From NCBI RefSeq assembly GCF_002174125.1, contig NZ_NEXX01000006.1, positions 62,001-126,000 of the forward strand: a stretch of DNA of 64,000 nt, read 5' to 3'. Source of the DNA: Acinetobacter populi (lineage in GTDB: Bacteria; Pseudomonadota; Gammaproteobacteria; Pseudomonadales; Moraxellaceae). How positions within the stretch are numbered: position 1 is the first letter of the stretch; every line of letters begins with the position of its first letter. The notes under the pieces were generated by a model. It saw nothing but the letters and a program-made list of their open reading frames with translations. It ran no database searches and had not been told where the DNA came from. Below, in pieces: positions 11,528 to 20,073 of the stretch. The position numbers and the translations under genes are program-made.

Positions 11528-11562
11528 CCCATGATACATAACACTGTGTCATGGGTTTTTTA
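11528..11562 (+). terminator. Terminator of aspC
   Basis: Arms cccatga (11528-11534) and tcatggg (11549-11555) are followed by six T. It lies 31 bases after the aspC stop. Confidence 0.85.
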
Positions 11563-11708
11563 ATCATTTCTTGTTTTGATTTATATGTACTTTTTCCAAC
11601 TTTGAATCTGGCTTACAAAGCAACAAACTATTTTTATCTAATCACAACATGTCTGGCACTATAAATGCTTATTATAAATTGAACAATAAACATGCAATGG
11701 AGTTTGAC

Positions 11709-11966
11709 ATGAATATTCAGCAAAACCTACACTGTTTAGGCAACTTAAAACAAATCAAGTTGTTACATGAAGCTGGCATCGACCATGCGGTGATTGCCCA
11801 TTTCTTTCAATCAGAAAATATTCCATTACAAACCCATCATATCAAAAGCATTCTCGAATCGATTGATGTGCTGAATAAGCAGCAAATTTCTGGAACTAAA
11901 CTCACTGCATTAATGAATGCAAAAGCCGATTTGGCAGAATCGGAACAAATCCCTTGTCCAGTTTAA
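11709..11966 (+). CDS. Small hypothetical protein, 85 residues
   Basis: I do not recognise a family. The start at 11709 is chosen because GGAG lies 6 bases upstream; the frame is open back to 11649. The protein is soluble, without a signal or membrane segment. It appears largely helical, for example NLKQIKLLHEAGIDHAVIAH, and the spacing hints at a small DNA- or protein-binding helical fold, but that is a guess. It stands alone between aspC and the tRNA genes. Confidence 0.65.
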   Translation: MNIQQNLHCLGNLKQIKLLHEAGIDHAVIAHFFQSENIPLQTHHIKSILESIDVLNKQQISGTKLTALMNAKADLAESEQIPCPV

Positions 11967-12084
11967 ACAGAACCTCGACCTTCACCTCCTTACTTTACGT
12001 TCCCCAAGTGGCATTAAAGCCACTTTTTAATGTTCATTAAACAAACACTTAGTTTCAAAATCACATATTTATCCTGCGAAATGC

Positions 12085-12112
12085 TTGACCCTTATCAAAA
12101 TCTCTCTATAAT
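12085..12112 (+). promoter_or_regulatory. Promoter of tRNA-Asn copy 1
   Basis: TTGACC (12085-12090) and a perfect TATAAT (12107-12112) are spaced by 16 bases. It lies 11 bases before the tRNA. Confidence 0.85.
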
Positions 12113-12123
12113 CGCTCTCACAT

Positions 12124-12199
12124 TCTCCCATAGCTCAGTCGGTAGAGCGACGGACTGTTAATCCGCAGGTCCCTGGTTCGAGCCCAGGTGGGAGAGCCA
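12124..12199 (+). tRNA. tRNA-Asn (GTT), copy 1
   Basis: A 76-base tRNA with encoded CCA. The acceptor arms tctccca and tgggaga pair; the D loop has gtcggtag, the anticodon loop ctgttaa contains GTT, and the T arm has ggttcgag. It is identical to the two copies downstream. It is followed at once by aaaattctaaaa and a terminator. Confidence 0.98.
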
Positions 12200-12209
12200 A
12201 AATTCTAAA

Positions 12210-12237
12210 AGCCCGCTTTTCATTAGCGGGCTTTTTT
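12210..12237 (+). terminator. Terminator of tRNA-Asn copy 1
   Basis: Stem agcccgct / agcgggct followed by T6. Confidence 0.9.
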
Positions 12238-12514
12238 ATGTGCCTTTATTCCTTGCGCATCATCGAATAAACATGCCAAGTTGATCAATCCAAAGTCGAA
12301 GACTTATCTTTAGAATTTACCGCGATTACTCGACTGCGTATATATTTCAGTTTTACCCTTCTACGCGAATATCAAGCTTCACTCTCACAGTGAAGCCTAT
12401 CATCATTGATGCCGCCAATAAAACTTTATCCCAAACCTTATTCTAGCAAACTGATACGTCAATGAAGTATCAAGAGCGATGATAAAAAATACAATTAATT
12501 CTTTTTTAAGAGAT
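12238..12514. other. Spacer between tRNA-Asn copies 1 and 2
   Basis: About 280 bases with no gene visible on either strand. It contains no long match to the second spacer apart from the immediate tRNA flanks. Confidence 0.5.
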
Positions 12515-12519
12515 TTGAC

Positions 12520-12547
12520 TTGACCCTCAATAAAATTTCTCTATAAT
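12520..12547 (+). promoter_or_regulatory. Promoter of tRNA-Asn copy 2
   Basis: TTGACC (12520-12525) and TATAAT (12542-12547), again spaced by 16 bases. Confidence 0.85.
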
Positions 12548-12558
12548 TCTTCACACAT

Positions 12559-12634
12559 TCTCCCATAGCTCAGTCGGTAGAGCGACGGACTGTTAATCCG
12601 CAGGTCCCTGGTTCGAGCCCAGGTGGGAGAGCCA
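12559..12634 (+). tRNA. tRNA-Asn (GTT), copy 2
   Basis: Identical over all 76 bases to copy 1, including the flanking acat and the trailing aaaattctaaaa. It has its own promoter and terminator. Confidence 0.98.
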
Positions 12635-12644
12635 AAATTCTAAA

Positions 12645-12674
12645 AGCTCACTGTTTAACAGTGGGCTTTTTTTA
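12645..12674 (+). terminator. Terminator of tRNA-Asn copy 2
   Basis: Stem agctcactg / cagtgggct with one mismatch, followed by T7. The hairpin differs from that of copy 1 but nearly matches that of copy 3. Confidence 0.88.
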
Positions 12675-12836
12675 TGCTTCATTCTTTTTTTATAAAAACA
12701 AAGATAATCTATGCGTTCTATGTACACTGGTCTTACCGATCTAAAAGGTAGTATTTCAAAAGTTATAGATTGAATTGTCTAATGTTTATTTTTAATACAT
12801 TCAAACTTTTTTCATTCTATTTTCATCATAATATGC

Positions 12837-12865
12837 TTGACCTTCTCCTGATTCGACCCTAAAAT
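12837..12865 (+). promoter_or_regulatory. Promoter of tRNA-Asn copy 3
   Basis: TTGACC (12837-12842) and TAAAAT (12860-12865), spaced by 17 bases. The -10 box is weaker than in copies 1 and 2. Confidence 0.7.
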
Positions 12866-12876
12866 TCCCCACACAT

Positions 12877-12952
12877 TCTCCCATAGCTCAGTCGGTAGAG
12901 CGACGGACTGTTAATCCGCAGGTCCCTGGTTCGAGCCCAGGTGGGAGAGCCA
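12877..12952 (+). tRNA. tRNA-Asn (GTT), copy 3
   Basis: Identical over all 76 bases to copies 1 and 2. Own promoter and terminator. Confidence 0.98.
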
Positions 12953-12964
12953 AAATTCTAAAAA

Positions 12965-12994
12965 AGCTCACTGTTTATCAGTGGGCTTTTTTTA
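12965..12994 (+). terminator. Terminator of tRNA-Asn copy 3
   Basis: Stem agctcactg / cagtgggct with one mismatch, followed by T7. Confidence 0.88.
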
Positions 12995-13021
12995 TTAAGA
13001 AGTGATTTTATTTTGCGCATC

Positions 13022-13462
13022 ATGTGGTTTCTACTCCCCTGCCTACTTTTTCTAGGCATTATTCTTTTCTACAAACTAAAATATAAACAGCAATACTTTT
13101 CTCGAAGATTAATGACACCCTTTGAACAAAAAATGTTTACCCAGCTTAAACGAGCTTTTCCGGAAAATGATGTGTTATGTCAGGTGGCATTTAGTGCGTT
13201 AATCACCAATGATCATTATAAGATTCGTAGTCGCTTTAATCGTAAAGTCACCGATTTTGTATTAATCAACTCAGAGTGTGATGTCATCGCAATTATTGAA
13301 CTTGATGATCCCTCTCATTTAAATAAAGTCGCAGAAGATCAGTTTCGGGATAAAATGCTCAATGAAGCTGGTTATACAGTCTATAGATTTTGTAGCATCC
13401 CATCGGTTCAGGAATTACGCAAATCAATACCGAATAAGAAAAGTTATAAATGGGTGAGTTAA
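13022..13462 (+). CDS. Membrane-anchored DUF2726 protein
   Basis: A protein of 146 residues (149 if the TTG at 13013 is used). One membrane helix lies at residues 1-19, then a cytoplasmic domain. The domain reads TPFEQKMFTQL, then FNRKVTDFVLINSECDVIAIIELDD and GYTVYRF, the pattern of DUF2726, which resembles a restriction-endonuclease-like fold (acidic residues in strands followed by ..IELDD). The biochemical role is unknown. It starts 28 bases after the terminator of the third tRNA-Asn gene and may have its own weak promoter. Confidence 0.75.
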   Translation: MWFLLPCLLFLGIILFYKLKYKQQYFSRRLMTPFEQKMFTQLKRAFPENDVLCQVAFSALITNDHYKIRSRFNRKVTDFVLINSECDVIAIIELDDPSHLNKVAEDQFRDKMLNEAGYTVYRFCSIPSVQELRKSIPNKKSYKWVS

Positions 13463-13473
13463 AATCAAGCCAT

Positions 13474-13502
13474 AAAAAAACCAGAAATCTCTCGATTTCT
13501 GG
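13474..13502 (-). terminator. Terminator of the secreted hydrolase gene
   Basis: Arms ccagaaatc (13481-13489) and gatttctgg (13494-13502). On the minus strand a T7 run follows. It lies 28 bases beyond the stop at 13531. Confidence 0.85.
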
Positions 13503-13530
13503 CCAGTTATGTCACTGTATCCCCATATCA

Positions 13531-14772
13531 CTATGAATTTGGCAAGATGTCCTGAATAAACGCTACAATCTCGTCATTACGCTGCACAATGGCCTGAGTA
13601 TGGCCTGCACCTTCCACCAATTCAAATTTCACCTGTGGAGAAGTCCCTAAAGCATTTAAATTGTTCACCAAAGCTTGAGTTACCTGATATGGGACAGCCA
13701 TATCCAGTTTACCCTGTACCACAAATACAGGCTTATTCAGTTTTTGGGTTCCGGGTTGCGAATCCTGTAAAAATTTTGCGACTGTGGTATTGCTAAGAAA
13801 ATCTGCTTTTAATGCAGGGTAATCCGTCACGTTTTGTTCCGGATTCTCAATCAGATAAGCCAGAATATCCTGCTGATATTTTGTCATCATATCGCCCAGA
13901 CACAAGCCATTATCACCTGTTGTCCCTTCTGCATTAGCGGCAATCAATCCTGAACGGTTTTCAAATAAGGTCTGATAATCAAAAGTTGGGGTATAGGCCT
14001 TGATCCCTACTGTGGTATAAGCCGCATAAGCTAACAGTTCGGAATAGACTGCAATTGCTACTTCTCGTTTTCCATTTGTCTCCAAATCTGCAATTGCTTG
14101 TGGTACAACCTGACTGATAATATAACCCAGACTAGAAGCTGGCGCAGTGGCTACTGCACCACGATAATCAACATCATCATTAGCAAATTGTGCAATGCCA
14201 AGTGACGCATGGCCTCCTTGTGACTGACCAATAGACATCCACGTACCTTTTAATTGGGAACCATATTTCTCTTTGACTGCTTTAACTGCATAAATGGCCG
14301 ATTGTGCTTCACTTTCAAGATTAAGATATGGATGAATACCTGCTTCACCCAATCCTTCGTAATCCGGTGCTACAATCACATAACCCAGTTTTAACAAACT
14401 ATTGGCCAGTATTGAAAAATTATCTCCAATTGGATTTTTGCTTGGTGCACAAGCATCTCCCACACCAGTCGTCCCATGTGCCCAGACCACCACTCGCCAG
14501 CCATCTTTGGGACGCTCTGTTTTGGGAAACATTATCATGGCTGTGGCTTTTTCGGTTTTCCCCGTCACATATGGCATGCGATAGGTCATGACATCGACTT
14601 TGCTTGCTTCTGTCGGGATTGTCCCTGCACTATAGGCAACTTCGGAAGAATAATATTGATAACCCGAATATTGGTCATCATCATCGGAATTACAACCGGC
14701 CAATCCTATGACAGTAGATAATAACGTCGCAACAGCAAAAACTTTTATTCCATTAAAATGCTTATTTAACAT
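13531..14772 (-). CDS. Lipoprotein alpha/beta hydrolase (secretory-lipase-like)
   Basis: Exported hydrolase, 413 residues. The N-terminus is a lipoprotein signal ending in LAGC (Cys27), then an acidic NSDDDD stretch that suggests outer-membrane or surface sorting. Catalytic residues of the alpha/beta fold are visible: nucleophile in GQSQGG, acid in GKLDMAVP, and His in GAGHTQ. VIVAPDYEGLG and VVWAHGTTG match the LIP / secretory lipase family. It probably cleaves esters or lipids outside the cytoplasm; the substrate is not known. It is monocistronic with a strong terminator. Confidence 0.85.
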   Translation of the reverse strand: MLNKHFNGIKVFAVATLLSTVIGLAGCNSDDDDQYSGYQYYSSEVAYSAGTIPTEASKVDVMTYRMPYVTGKTEKATAMIMFPKTERPKDGWRVVVWAHGTTGVGDACAPSKNPIGDNFSILANSLLKLGYVIVAPDYEGLGEAGIHPYLNLESEAQSAIYAVKAVKEKYGSQLKGTWMSIGQSQGGHASLGIAQFANDDVDYRGAVATAPASSLGYIISQVVPQAIADLETNGKREVAIAVYSELLAYAAYTTVGIKAYTPTFDYQTLFENRSGLIAANAEGTTGDNGLCLGDMMTKYQQDILAYLIENPEQNVTDYPALKADFLSNTTVAKFLQDSQPGTQKLNKPVFVVQGKLDMAVPYQVTQALVNNLNALGTSPQVKFELVEGAGHTQAIVQRNDEIVAFIQDILPNS

Positions 14773-14823
14773 CGCTGTACTCCTTACATCACGATTTATT
14801 CCATGTTAAGCATCTTTATTAAG

Positions 14824-14856
14824 CCATAAAAAAAGTGCTTTGTAATGAGCACTTTG
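14824..14856 (-). terminator. Terminator of ubiCA
   Basis: Arms aaagtgct (14832-14839) and agcacttt (14848-14855), followed on the minus strand by a T run. It lies 33 bases after the ubiA stop. Confidence 0.85.
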
Positions 14857-14888
14857 TAATTAATATCAAGGAGGTAAGTCGAGATCCA

Positions 14889-15773
14889 CTATCCCATTGA
14901 CCAATATGCACTGGCAATACCAAGCCAGATCACCAATCCCACCCAACGATTATGCCGAAATGCCCAGAAACAAATCTGTGGATCACGATGTCGGGTTTGC
15001 CAGGCCTGATAGATAAAATCCAGTGCAACCACACCTAAGGCGATCAATACATAGGGAAATAAGCCTTCGCGCCATCCTGCATAGCTAATCAGGAGCAAGC
15101 TAGAAATTTGTAATGCAGCAATAATATGTAGATCATAACGACCAAATAAAATTGCGGTAGATTTCACGCCAATTTTTAAATCATCTGCCCGATCCGCAAT
15201 CGCATATTGTGTATCATAAGCGACTGTCCACGCCAGATTGCCAAAATACAGTAGCCAACAGCTTAAATCGGGAGTTTGCCCAACGGCAGCATATGCCATG
15301 GGAATTGACCATGAAAATGCAGCACCCAAAAACACTTGTGGCAAATGAGTATATCGCTTCATAAAAGGATATATAAAAGCCAATGCCAATGCACCAAATG
15401 ACCAATAAAAAGCTTCAATGGGCAAAAAGAACAGCAGACAGGCACTGGCACCCACCAACACCAGAAAAACCCAAATGGCTTCAATCGGTTGAATAATCCC
15501 TGCCGCAAGTGGTCTCTGTTTGGTGCGTGCCACATGACCATCAACTTTACGATCAGCAAAATCATTGATGGCACAACCTGCTGCACGCATAAAAATTACG
15601 CCTAAAATCATCAGCACTAAAACCTTAAGATCAGGCATACCCTTTGCGGCAATCCATAATGCCCACATGGTCGGCCAAAAAACCAATTCGGTTCCGATCG
15701 GTTTATCAAAACGACAAAGATAATAATAAGCCTGTAAACGCTCACGCCAGGTGGTTGCGACTTGAGTGGTCAT
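14889..15773 (-). CDS. ubiA: 4-hydroxybenzoate octaprenyltransferase
   Basis: Membrane prenyltransferase of ubiquinone synthesis that attaches the polyprenyl tail to 4-hydroxybenzoate. It has 294 residues, many membrane helices and the two Asp-rich motifs, NDFADRKVDGHVARTKQRPL and the later YDTQYAIADRADDLKIGVKS. It lies 22 bases downstream of ubiC, whose product is its substrate, and the two form one unit ending at the terminator at 14824. Confidence 0.95.
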   Translation of the reverse strand: MTTQVATTWRERLQAYYYLCRFDKPIGTELVFWPTMWALWIAAKGMPDLKVLVLMILGVIFMRAAGCAINDFADRKVDGHVARTKQRPLAAGIIQPIEAIWVFLVLVGASACLLFFLPIEAFYWSFGALALAFIYPFMKRYTHLPQVFLGAAFSWSIPMAYAAVGQTPDLSCWLLYFGNLAWTVAYDTQYAIADRADDLKIGVKSTAILFGRYDLHIIAALQISSLLLISYAGWREGLFPYVLIALGVVALDFIYQAWQTRHRDPQICFWAFRHNRWVGLVIWLGIASAYWSMG

Positions 15774-15795
15774 AGAGTTGTCCGAATGAGTTTAA

Positions 15796-16299
15796 TCAAC
15801 TGCTTTTAAAACTATTTTCAATAAAGGCGACAAACTGTGCCAGAAAGGTTTCTTGTACTATAAATTTACAGCCATGCCAAGTATAACAGCTCTGTCGGGT
15901 CCAGCCTTCGTCAAGATAAATCACTCTACGCTGACATTTCGGTGTAGTGCGCTGAAATAGAAAATGTCCGATCGGCTGTCGTCCAATATGCTTAAAAATT
16001 CTCGCCTTTGCCTGCAAACTCAATATGGGAAAAATACTTTTGGCTTTGACCCATGGCTGTGCCTGTGAACCATATAAATAAGTTTCCCGCACCCAAGCAA
16101 GATGCTGATGCGGCATACCCAACCAGCGGGCATCAACCATACTTAATTTTTGATAATGCTCGACAATGGGCTCAACATGAAATTGCCCTTTTGCTAGATG
16201 AGTCAATTGCTGGGTAAGAGAGCCTTCCGCCAATAACCATTGTCTTAATCCAGTTGGCAGGTTTTGATGAGGATCATTGCTGGTCTGGAAATGGTGCAT
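15796..16299 (-). CDS. ubiC: Chorismate lyase
   Basis: Removes pyruvate from chorismate to give 4-hydroxybenzoate, the first step of ubiquinone ring synthesis. It has 167 residues, a normal length. Family features include WLLAEGSLTQQL near the N-terminus, WVRETYLYG in the middle, and GHFLFQ near the C-terminus. It is soluble. It precedes ubiA on the same strand. It overlaps no neighbour. Confidence 0.9.
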   Translation of the reverse strand: MHHFQTSNDPHQNLPTGLRQWLLAEGSLTQQLTHLAKGQFHVEPIVEHYQKLSMVDARWLGMPHQHLAWVRETYLYGSQAQPWVKAKSIFPILSLQAKARIFKHIGRQPIGHFLFQRTTPKCQRRVIYLDEGWTRQSCYTWHGCKFIVQETFLAQFVAFIENSFKSS

Positions 16300-16474
16300 A
16301 TCTTCTTACCGGAAAAAACATGCTTTAGTTTAACCGAAAAATCACATCTTCGAATTATTTTTCAAGTGATGTATTCCCTTTACTTTTCCATCTTAAACAA
16401 CATTTAAAATCTATTAATCTTTAAAATGGATAAAGATAAATAATTAATCAAATCATCAAGAAATTTTAGACATT

Positions 16475-16500
16475 AAAAAAGCCCGCACGAATGCGGGCTT
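16475..16500 (-). terminator. Terminator of glnA
   Basis: Arms gcccgc and gcgggc around an 6-base loop, with a T run on the minus strand. It lies 22 bases after the glnA stop. Confidence 0.9.
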
Positions 16501-16521
16501 CCTTTACACGTTGGCTTCCAT

Positions 16522-17931
16522 TTACACACTATAATACATATCAAATTCAACTGGATGAGTTGTCGTATTCAGACGACGTACATCTTCAGTTTTTAATTCG
16601 ATGTAAGCATCTAACATTTCTTTAGTGAATACGCCACCTTTTAACAGGAACTCGTGATCCGCTTCCAAAGCTTCCAAAGCCATTTCTAGGCTATGTGCCA
16701 CAGTTGGGATTTTCGCTTCTTCTTCAGGAGGCAAGTCATATAAGTTCTTGTCTGCTGCTTCACCTGGGTGGATTTTGCTTTGAATACCATCAAGACCAGC
16801 CATCAACAAGGCAGCAAATGCCAAGTATGGGTTACATGCTGGATCAGGGAAACGTGCTTCGATACGTTTGCCTTTCGGGCTAGATACGTATGGAATACGG
16901 ATAGAAGCAGAACGGTTACGTGCTGAGTAAGCCAGCATGATTGGTGCTTCAAAGTGAGGAACCAAACGTTTGTATGAGTTAGTTGACGGGTTAGTAATCG
17001 CATTCAACGCACGCGCATGCTTGATCACACCACCAATGAAGTAAAGTGCAAGTTCAGAAAGACCCGCATATTCATCACCAGCAAACAGGTTTTTGCCATC
17101 TTTAGCGATTGACATATGTACATGCATACCAGAACCGTTATCACCAACCAATGGTTTTGGCATGAAAGTCGCAGTTTTTGCAAATTGGTGTGCAACATTG
17201 TGAACAACATATTTAAATTGTTGTACTTCATCGGCCTTACGAACCATAGTGTTAAAGCTTACACCGATTTCCATCTGACAAGATGCAACTTCGTGGTGAT
17301 GTACTTCTACACGGCCTTCACCCATGATCTCTTCGATTTTGCTACACATTTCTGCACGCATATCTTGACCAGAATCAACTGGTGGAACTGGGAAATAACC
17401 GCCTTTAACACGTGGACGGTGACCAGAGTTACCTGCATCATATTCTTTGCCAGTTGACCATGCAGCTTCTTCTGCATTGATTGTCAAACGCGCACCAGAC
17501 ATGTCAATGTCCCATTTCACATCATCAAATACAAAGAATTCTGGTTCTGGACCAAAGAATGCAGTATCACCAATGCCTGTAGATTTTAAATATTCTTCTG
17601 CGCGACGAGCAATAGAACGTGGATCACGTTCATAACCCTGACCAGTTGAAGGTTCGATTACATCACAAGTCACAACAACTGTTGGCTCAGCAAAGAACGG
17701 ATCGATAAAGCCAGTTTCTGCATCTGGACGCAGAATCATGTCAGAAGCTTCAATACCTTTCCAGCCTGCAATAGATGAACCATCGAACATTTTACCATCT
17801 TCAAAGGTATCTTCGTCGATGGTATCGGCAGGATATGTCACATGCTGCTCTTTACCTTTGGTATCCGTAAAACGGAAATCTACCCACTTTGCTCCACTTT
17901 CTTGGATTAATTTAAGAACCTTATTTGACAT
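16522..17931 (-). CDS. glnA: Glutamine synthetase type I
   Basis: Makes glutamine from glutamate, ammonia and ATP; the main ammonium-assimilating enzyme. It has 469 residues from the ATG at 17931, exactly the usual length; a TTG at 17937 is rejected because the GGAG at 17942-17945 would be only 4 bases away. Motifs: [31 protein letters not shown], and [10 protein letters not shown] with the adenylylation tyrosine, so activity is probably regulated by GlnE. Upstream lie a sigma-54 type promoter and NtrC-like sites, which imply nitrogen control. No ntrBC genes are nearby. Confidence 0.97.
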   Translation of the reverse strand: MSNKVLKLIQESGAKWVDFRFTDTKGKEQHVTYPADTIDEDTFEDGKMFDGSSIAGWKGIEASDMILRPDAETGFIDPFFAEPTVVVTCDVIEPSTGQGYERDPRSIARRAEEYLKSTGIGDTAFFGPEPEFFVFDDVKWDIDMSGARLTINAEEAAWSTGKEYDAGNSGHRPRVKGGYFPVPPVDSGQDMRAEMCSKIEEIMGEGRVEVHHHEVASCQMEIGVSFNTMVRKADEVQQFKYVVHNVAHQFAKTATFMPKPLVGDNGSGMHVHMSIAKDGKNLFAGDEYAGLSELALYFIGGVIKHARALNAITNPSTNSYKRLVPHFEAPIMLAYSARNRSASIRIPYVSSPKGKRIEARFPDPACNPYLAFAALLMAGLDGIQSKIHPGEAADKNLYDLPPEEEAKIPTVAHSLEMALEALEADHEFLLKGGVFTKEMLDAYIELKTEDVRRLNTTTHPVEFDMYYSV

Positions 17932-17959
17932 GTGCAATATGCTCCAGTGTAATTTATAT

Positions 17960-17974
17960 GCACTTAGTGAGTGC
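17960..17974. promoter_or_regulatory. NtrC-like site in the glnA leader
   Basis: GCAC-N7-GTGC, a perfect match to the NtrC half-site layout. It lies just downstream of the predicted sigma-54 start, so binding here could hinder transcription. Confidence 0.5.
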
Positions 17975-17995
17975 GCTTTTCAGTTGCTAGTAATA

Positions 17996-18013
17996 TAGCA
18001 AAACCCATACCAA
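17996..18013 (-). promoter_or_regulatory. Sigma-54 type promoter of glnA
   Basis: On the minus strand the sequence reads TTGGTATGGGTTTTGCTA. The GG (-24) and GC (-12) elements are separated by exactly 10 bases, as required for sigma-54. It lies 67 bases before the glnA ATG. Confidence 0.6.
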
Positions 18014-18290
18014 CTTTTGATTCCTTATCTAAAACATTGAAATCCTTATAAGAAATTATATTTTAGATAGACTGAATGATTGCTATTATACTGCCCACAC
18101 AATAAAATGCACCATATATAAACACAAGGATAATAAATTAAAATTCATCGCATATTTATGCACTTTTTTGTTGCAAATTAACTTTTTTTACCAATATTTG
18201 CACCAAAATATTACAGTAAATAAAAAATTATCTAAACTTATCCTTTAATTCAAACACAGATAAAATTATTGCTTAAGTCATGCATATTTT
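18014..18290. other. AT-rich intergenic region between glnA and trpG
   Basis: No gene is visible. It carries a second NtrC-like site (18160-18174) and two isolated tgcacca half-sites near 18107 and 18200. Confidence 0.5.
18160..18174. promoter_or_regulatory. NtrC-like enhancer site upstream of glnA
   Basis: GCAC-N7-TTGC, one base from the GCAC-N7-GTGC pattern. It lies about 165 bases upstream of the -12 element, a usual enhancer distance. Confidence 0.4.
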
Positions 18291-18306
18291 TTGTTATGAT
18301 TACAAG

Positions 18307-18339
18307 CTGTTGACGCCTCTCAATTTGTATTGAGGTCAA
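18307..18339 (+). promoter_or_regulatory. Bulged hairpin upstream of trpG
   Basis: gttgac...ctcaat pairs with attgag-gtcaac around a 4-base loop, with gcct bulged on the left side. There is no T run, so it is not a standard terminator. It lies just after a TATGAT box near 18295 and so may be in the trpGDC leader RNA, or be an operator. Confidence 0.4.
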
Positions 18340-18422
18340 CTCAATTCTCTTTCGTTTAAAGTTTTTAGATGCATCTATCTAATGCCACTTTAATAGTTTT
18401 TCATAAAAACAGGTTCAATATC

Positions 18423-19007
18423 ATGCTTTTGATGATCGACAATTATGACTCTTTTACCTATAACATCGTGCAATATTTTGGCGAGTTGGATCAAGATGTA
18501 AAAGTTGTTCGCAATGATCAAGTCACATTAGATGATATTGAACGATGGCAACCGCAATACCTAGTGATTGGACCAGGTCCTTGTTCACCCAGTGAAGCCG
18601 GCATTTCGATTCCTGCAATTAAGCATTTTGCCGGTAAAATTCCATTATTGGGCGTGTGTCTGGGACACCAATCTATTGGTCAGGCTTTTGGTGGCAATAT
18701 TGTCCGTGCCAAAACCGTGATGCACGGCCGTCTGTCCGATATGTATCATTTGGATAAAGGGATTTTTAGCGACTTGCCCGATCCATTTTCGGCGACACGT
18801 TATCATTCGCTGGTGATTGATCAGGCGACCCTGCCCGATTGTCTGGAAGTCACCTGCTGGACACAGGAAAAAGATGGTTCAATGGAAGAAATCATGGGTG
18901 TAAAACATAAGACATTACCTGTCGAAGGTGTGCAGTTCCATCCCGAATCGATTCTAAGCCAACATGGCCATCAGATTTTTAAGAATTTTTTAGAGATTTA
19001 TGCATAA
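18423..19007 (+). CDS. trpG: Anthranilate synthase glutaminase subunit (TrpG/PabA type)
   Basis: Supplies ammonia from glutamine to the chorismate-binding partner for anthranilate, and probably also for 4-aminobenzoate. It has 194 residues. The N-terminus [14 protein letters not shown] is the family start, so the upstream frame to 18369 is rejected. Catalytic residues: Cys in [11 protein letters not shown], and HPES near the end. trpE is not in the cluster; in Acinetobacter trpE, trpGDC and trpFBA are known to be separate loci. Its stop abuts the trpD start. Confidence 0.93.
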   Translation: MLLMIDNYDSFTYNIVQYFGELDQDVKVVRNDQVTLDDIERWQPQYLVIGPGPCSPSEAGISIPAIKHFAGKIPLLGVCLGHQSIGQAFGGNIVRAKTVMHGRLSDMYHLDKGIFSDLPDPFSATRYHSLVIDQATLPDCLEVTCWTQEKDGSMEEIMGVKHKTLPVEGVQFHPESILSQHGHQIFKNFLEIYA

Positions 19008-20060
19008 ATGAACATTCAACAAGCACTTCATAACATTACCAAGAATATCCATTTGACCCAGCCACAAATGGAAGATGTCATGCGTACCATCATGAATGGT
19101 GAAGCCAGCGATGCACAAATTGGTGCATTAATGATGGGCCTGCGTATGAAAGGCGAAAGTATTGACGAAATTACCGCAGCGGCACGTGTGATGCGGGAAT
19201 TTGCCATTAAAATTGATGTCAGTGAAATTCCACATTTAATTGATATCGTTGGTACAGGTGGCGATGGGCAAAACTTATTTAACGTTTCCACTGCTTCGAG
19301 TTTTGTAATTGCTGCCGCAGGCGCCACCATTGCCAAACATGGTAATCGTGGTGTATCCAGTAAATCTGGATCTTCGGATTTACTGGAACAGGCTGGCATA
19401 CGTCTGGATCTGGATATGCAACAAACCGAACGCTGTATTCGTGAGATGGGCGTTGGTTTCCTGTTTGCACCTAATCATCATAAAGCCATGAAATATGCGG
19501 TTGCACCTCGTCGTGAACTCGGTATTCGTAGTTTCTTTAATTTACTCGGACCTTTGACCAATCCGGCTGGTGTCAAACGCTATGTTATCGGTGTTTTTTC
19601 TGATGAATTATGTCGTCCAATGGCAGAAGTGCTGCAACAATTAGGGGCAGAACATGTCATGGTCGTACACTCCAAAGATGGACTGGACGAAATCAGTCTA
19701 GCTGCCCCAACCAGTGTAGCCGAGCTAAAAAATGGCGAAATCACTGAATGGAACATCGTGCCCGAAGATGTAGGCATTACTTCGCAAACACTGACCGGAT
19801 TATCAGTTGAAGATGCCACAGCCAGTCTAAAACTGATCAAGGATGCACTAGGTCGGAAAAAATCCGAACTCGGTGATAAAGCTGCCAATATGATCGCACT
19901 AAATGCAGGTGCTGGCATTTATGTGTCAGGTCTGGCCAACAGCTATAAACAAGGCGTGGCATTGGCACATGACATTATTTATGGTGGACAAGCACTGGAA
20001 AAAATGAGCGTGGTGGGTGAGTTTACCCGTACCTTAAAAGAACTGGAACAATCGAACTAA
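19008..20060 (+). CDS. trpD: Anthranilate phosphoribosyltransferase
   Basis: Second step of tryptophan synthesis: joins anthranilate to phosphoribosyl pyrophosphate. It has 350 residues, normal. The PRPP-binding motif [14 protein letters not shown] and the following [18 protein letters not shown] are intact, as is the [12 protein letters not shown] substrate region. The ATG follows the trpG stop with no gap. trpC follows after 13 bases. Confidence 0.96.
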   Translation: MNIQQALHNITKNIHLTQPQMEDVMRTIMNGEASDAQIGALMMGLRMKGESIDEITAAARVMREFAIKIDVSEIPHLIDIVGTGGDGQNLFNVSTASSFVIAAAGATIAKHGNRGVSSKSGSSDLLEQAGIRLDLDMQQTERCIREMGVGFLFAPNHHKAMKYAVAPRRELGIRSFFNLLGPLTNPAGVKRYVIGVFSDELCRPMAEVLQQLGAEHVMVVHSKDGLDEISLAAPTSVAELKNGEITEWNIVPEDVGITSQTLTGLSVEDATASLKLIKDALGRKKSELGDKAANMIALNAGAGIYVSGLANSYKQGVALAHDIIYGGQALEKMSVVGEFTRTLKELEQSN

Positions 20061-20073
20061 ACAGGAATTGATA

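Noticed and set aside
18369-18422. Leader peptide or extension before trpG
   Set aside because: In frame with trpG and contains no Trp codons; not a classical attenuator peptide.
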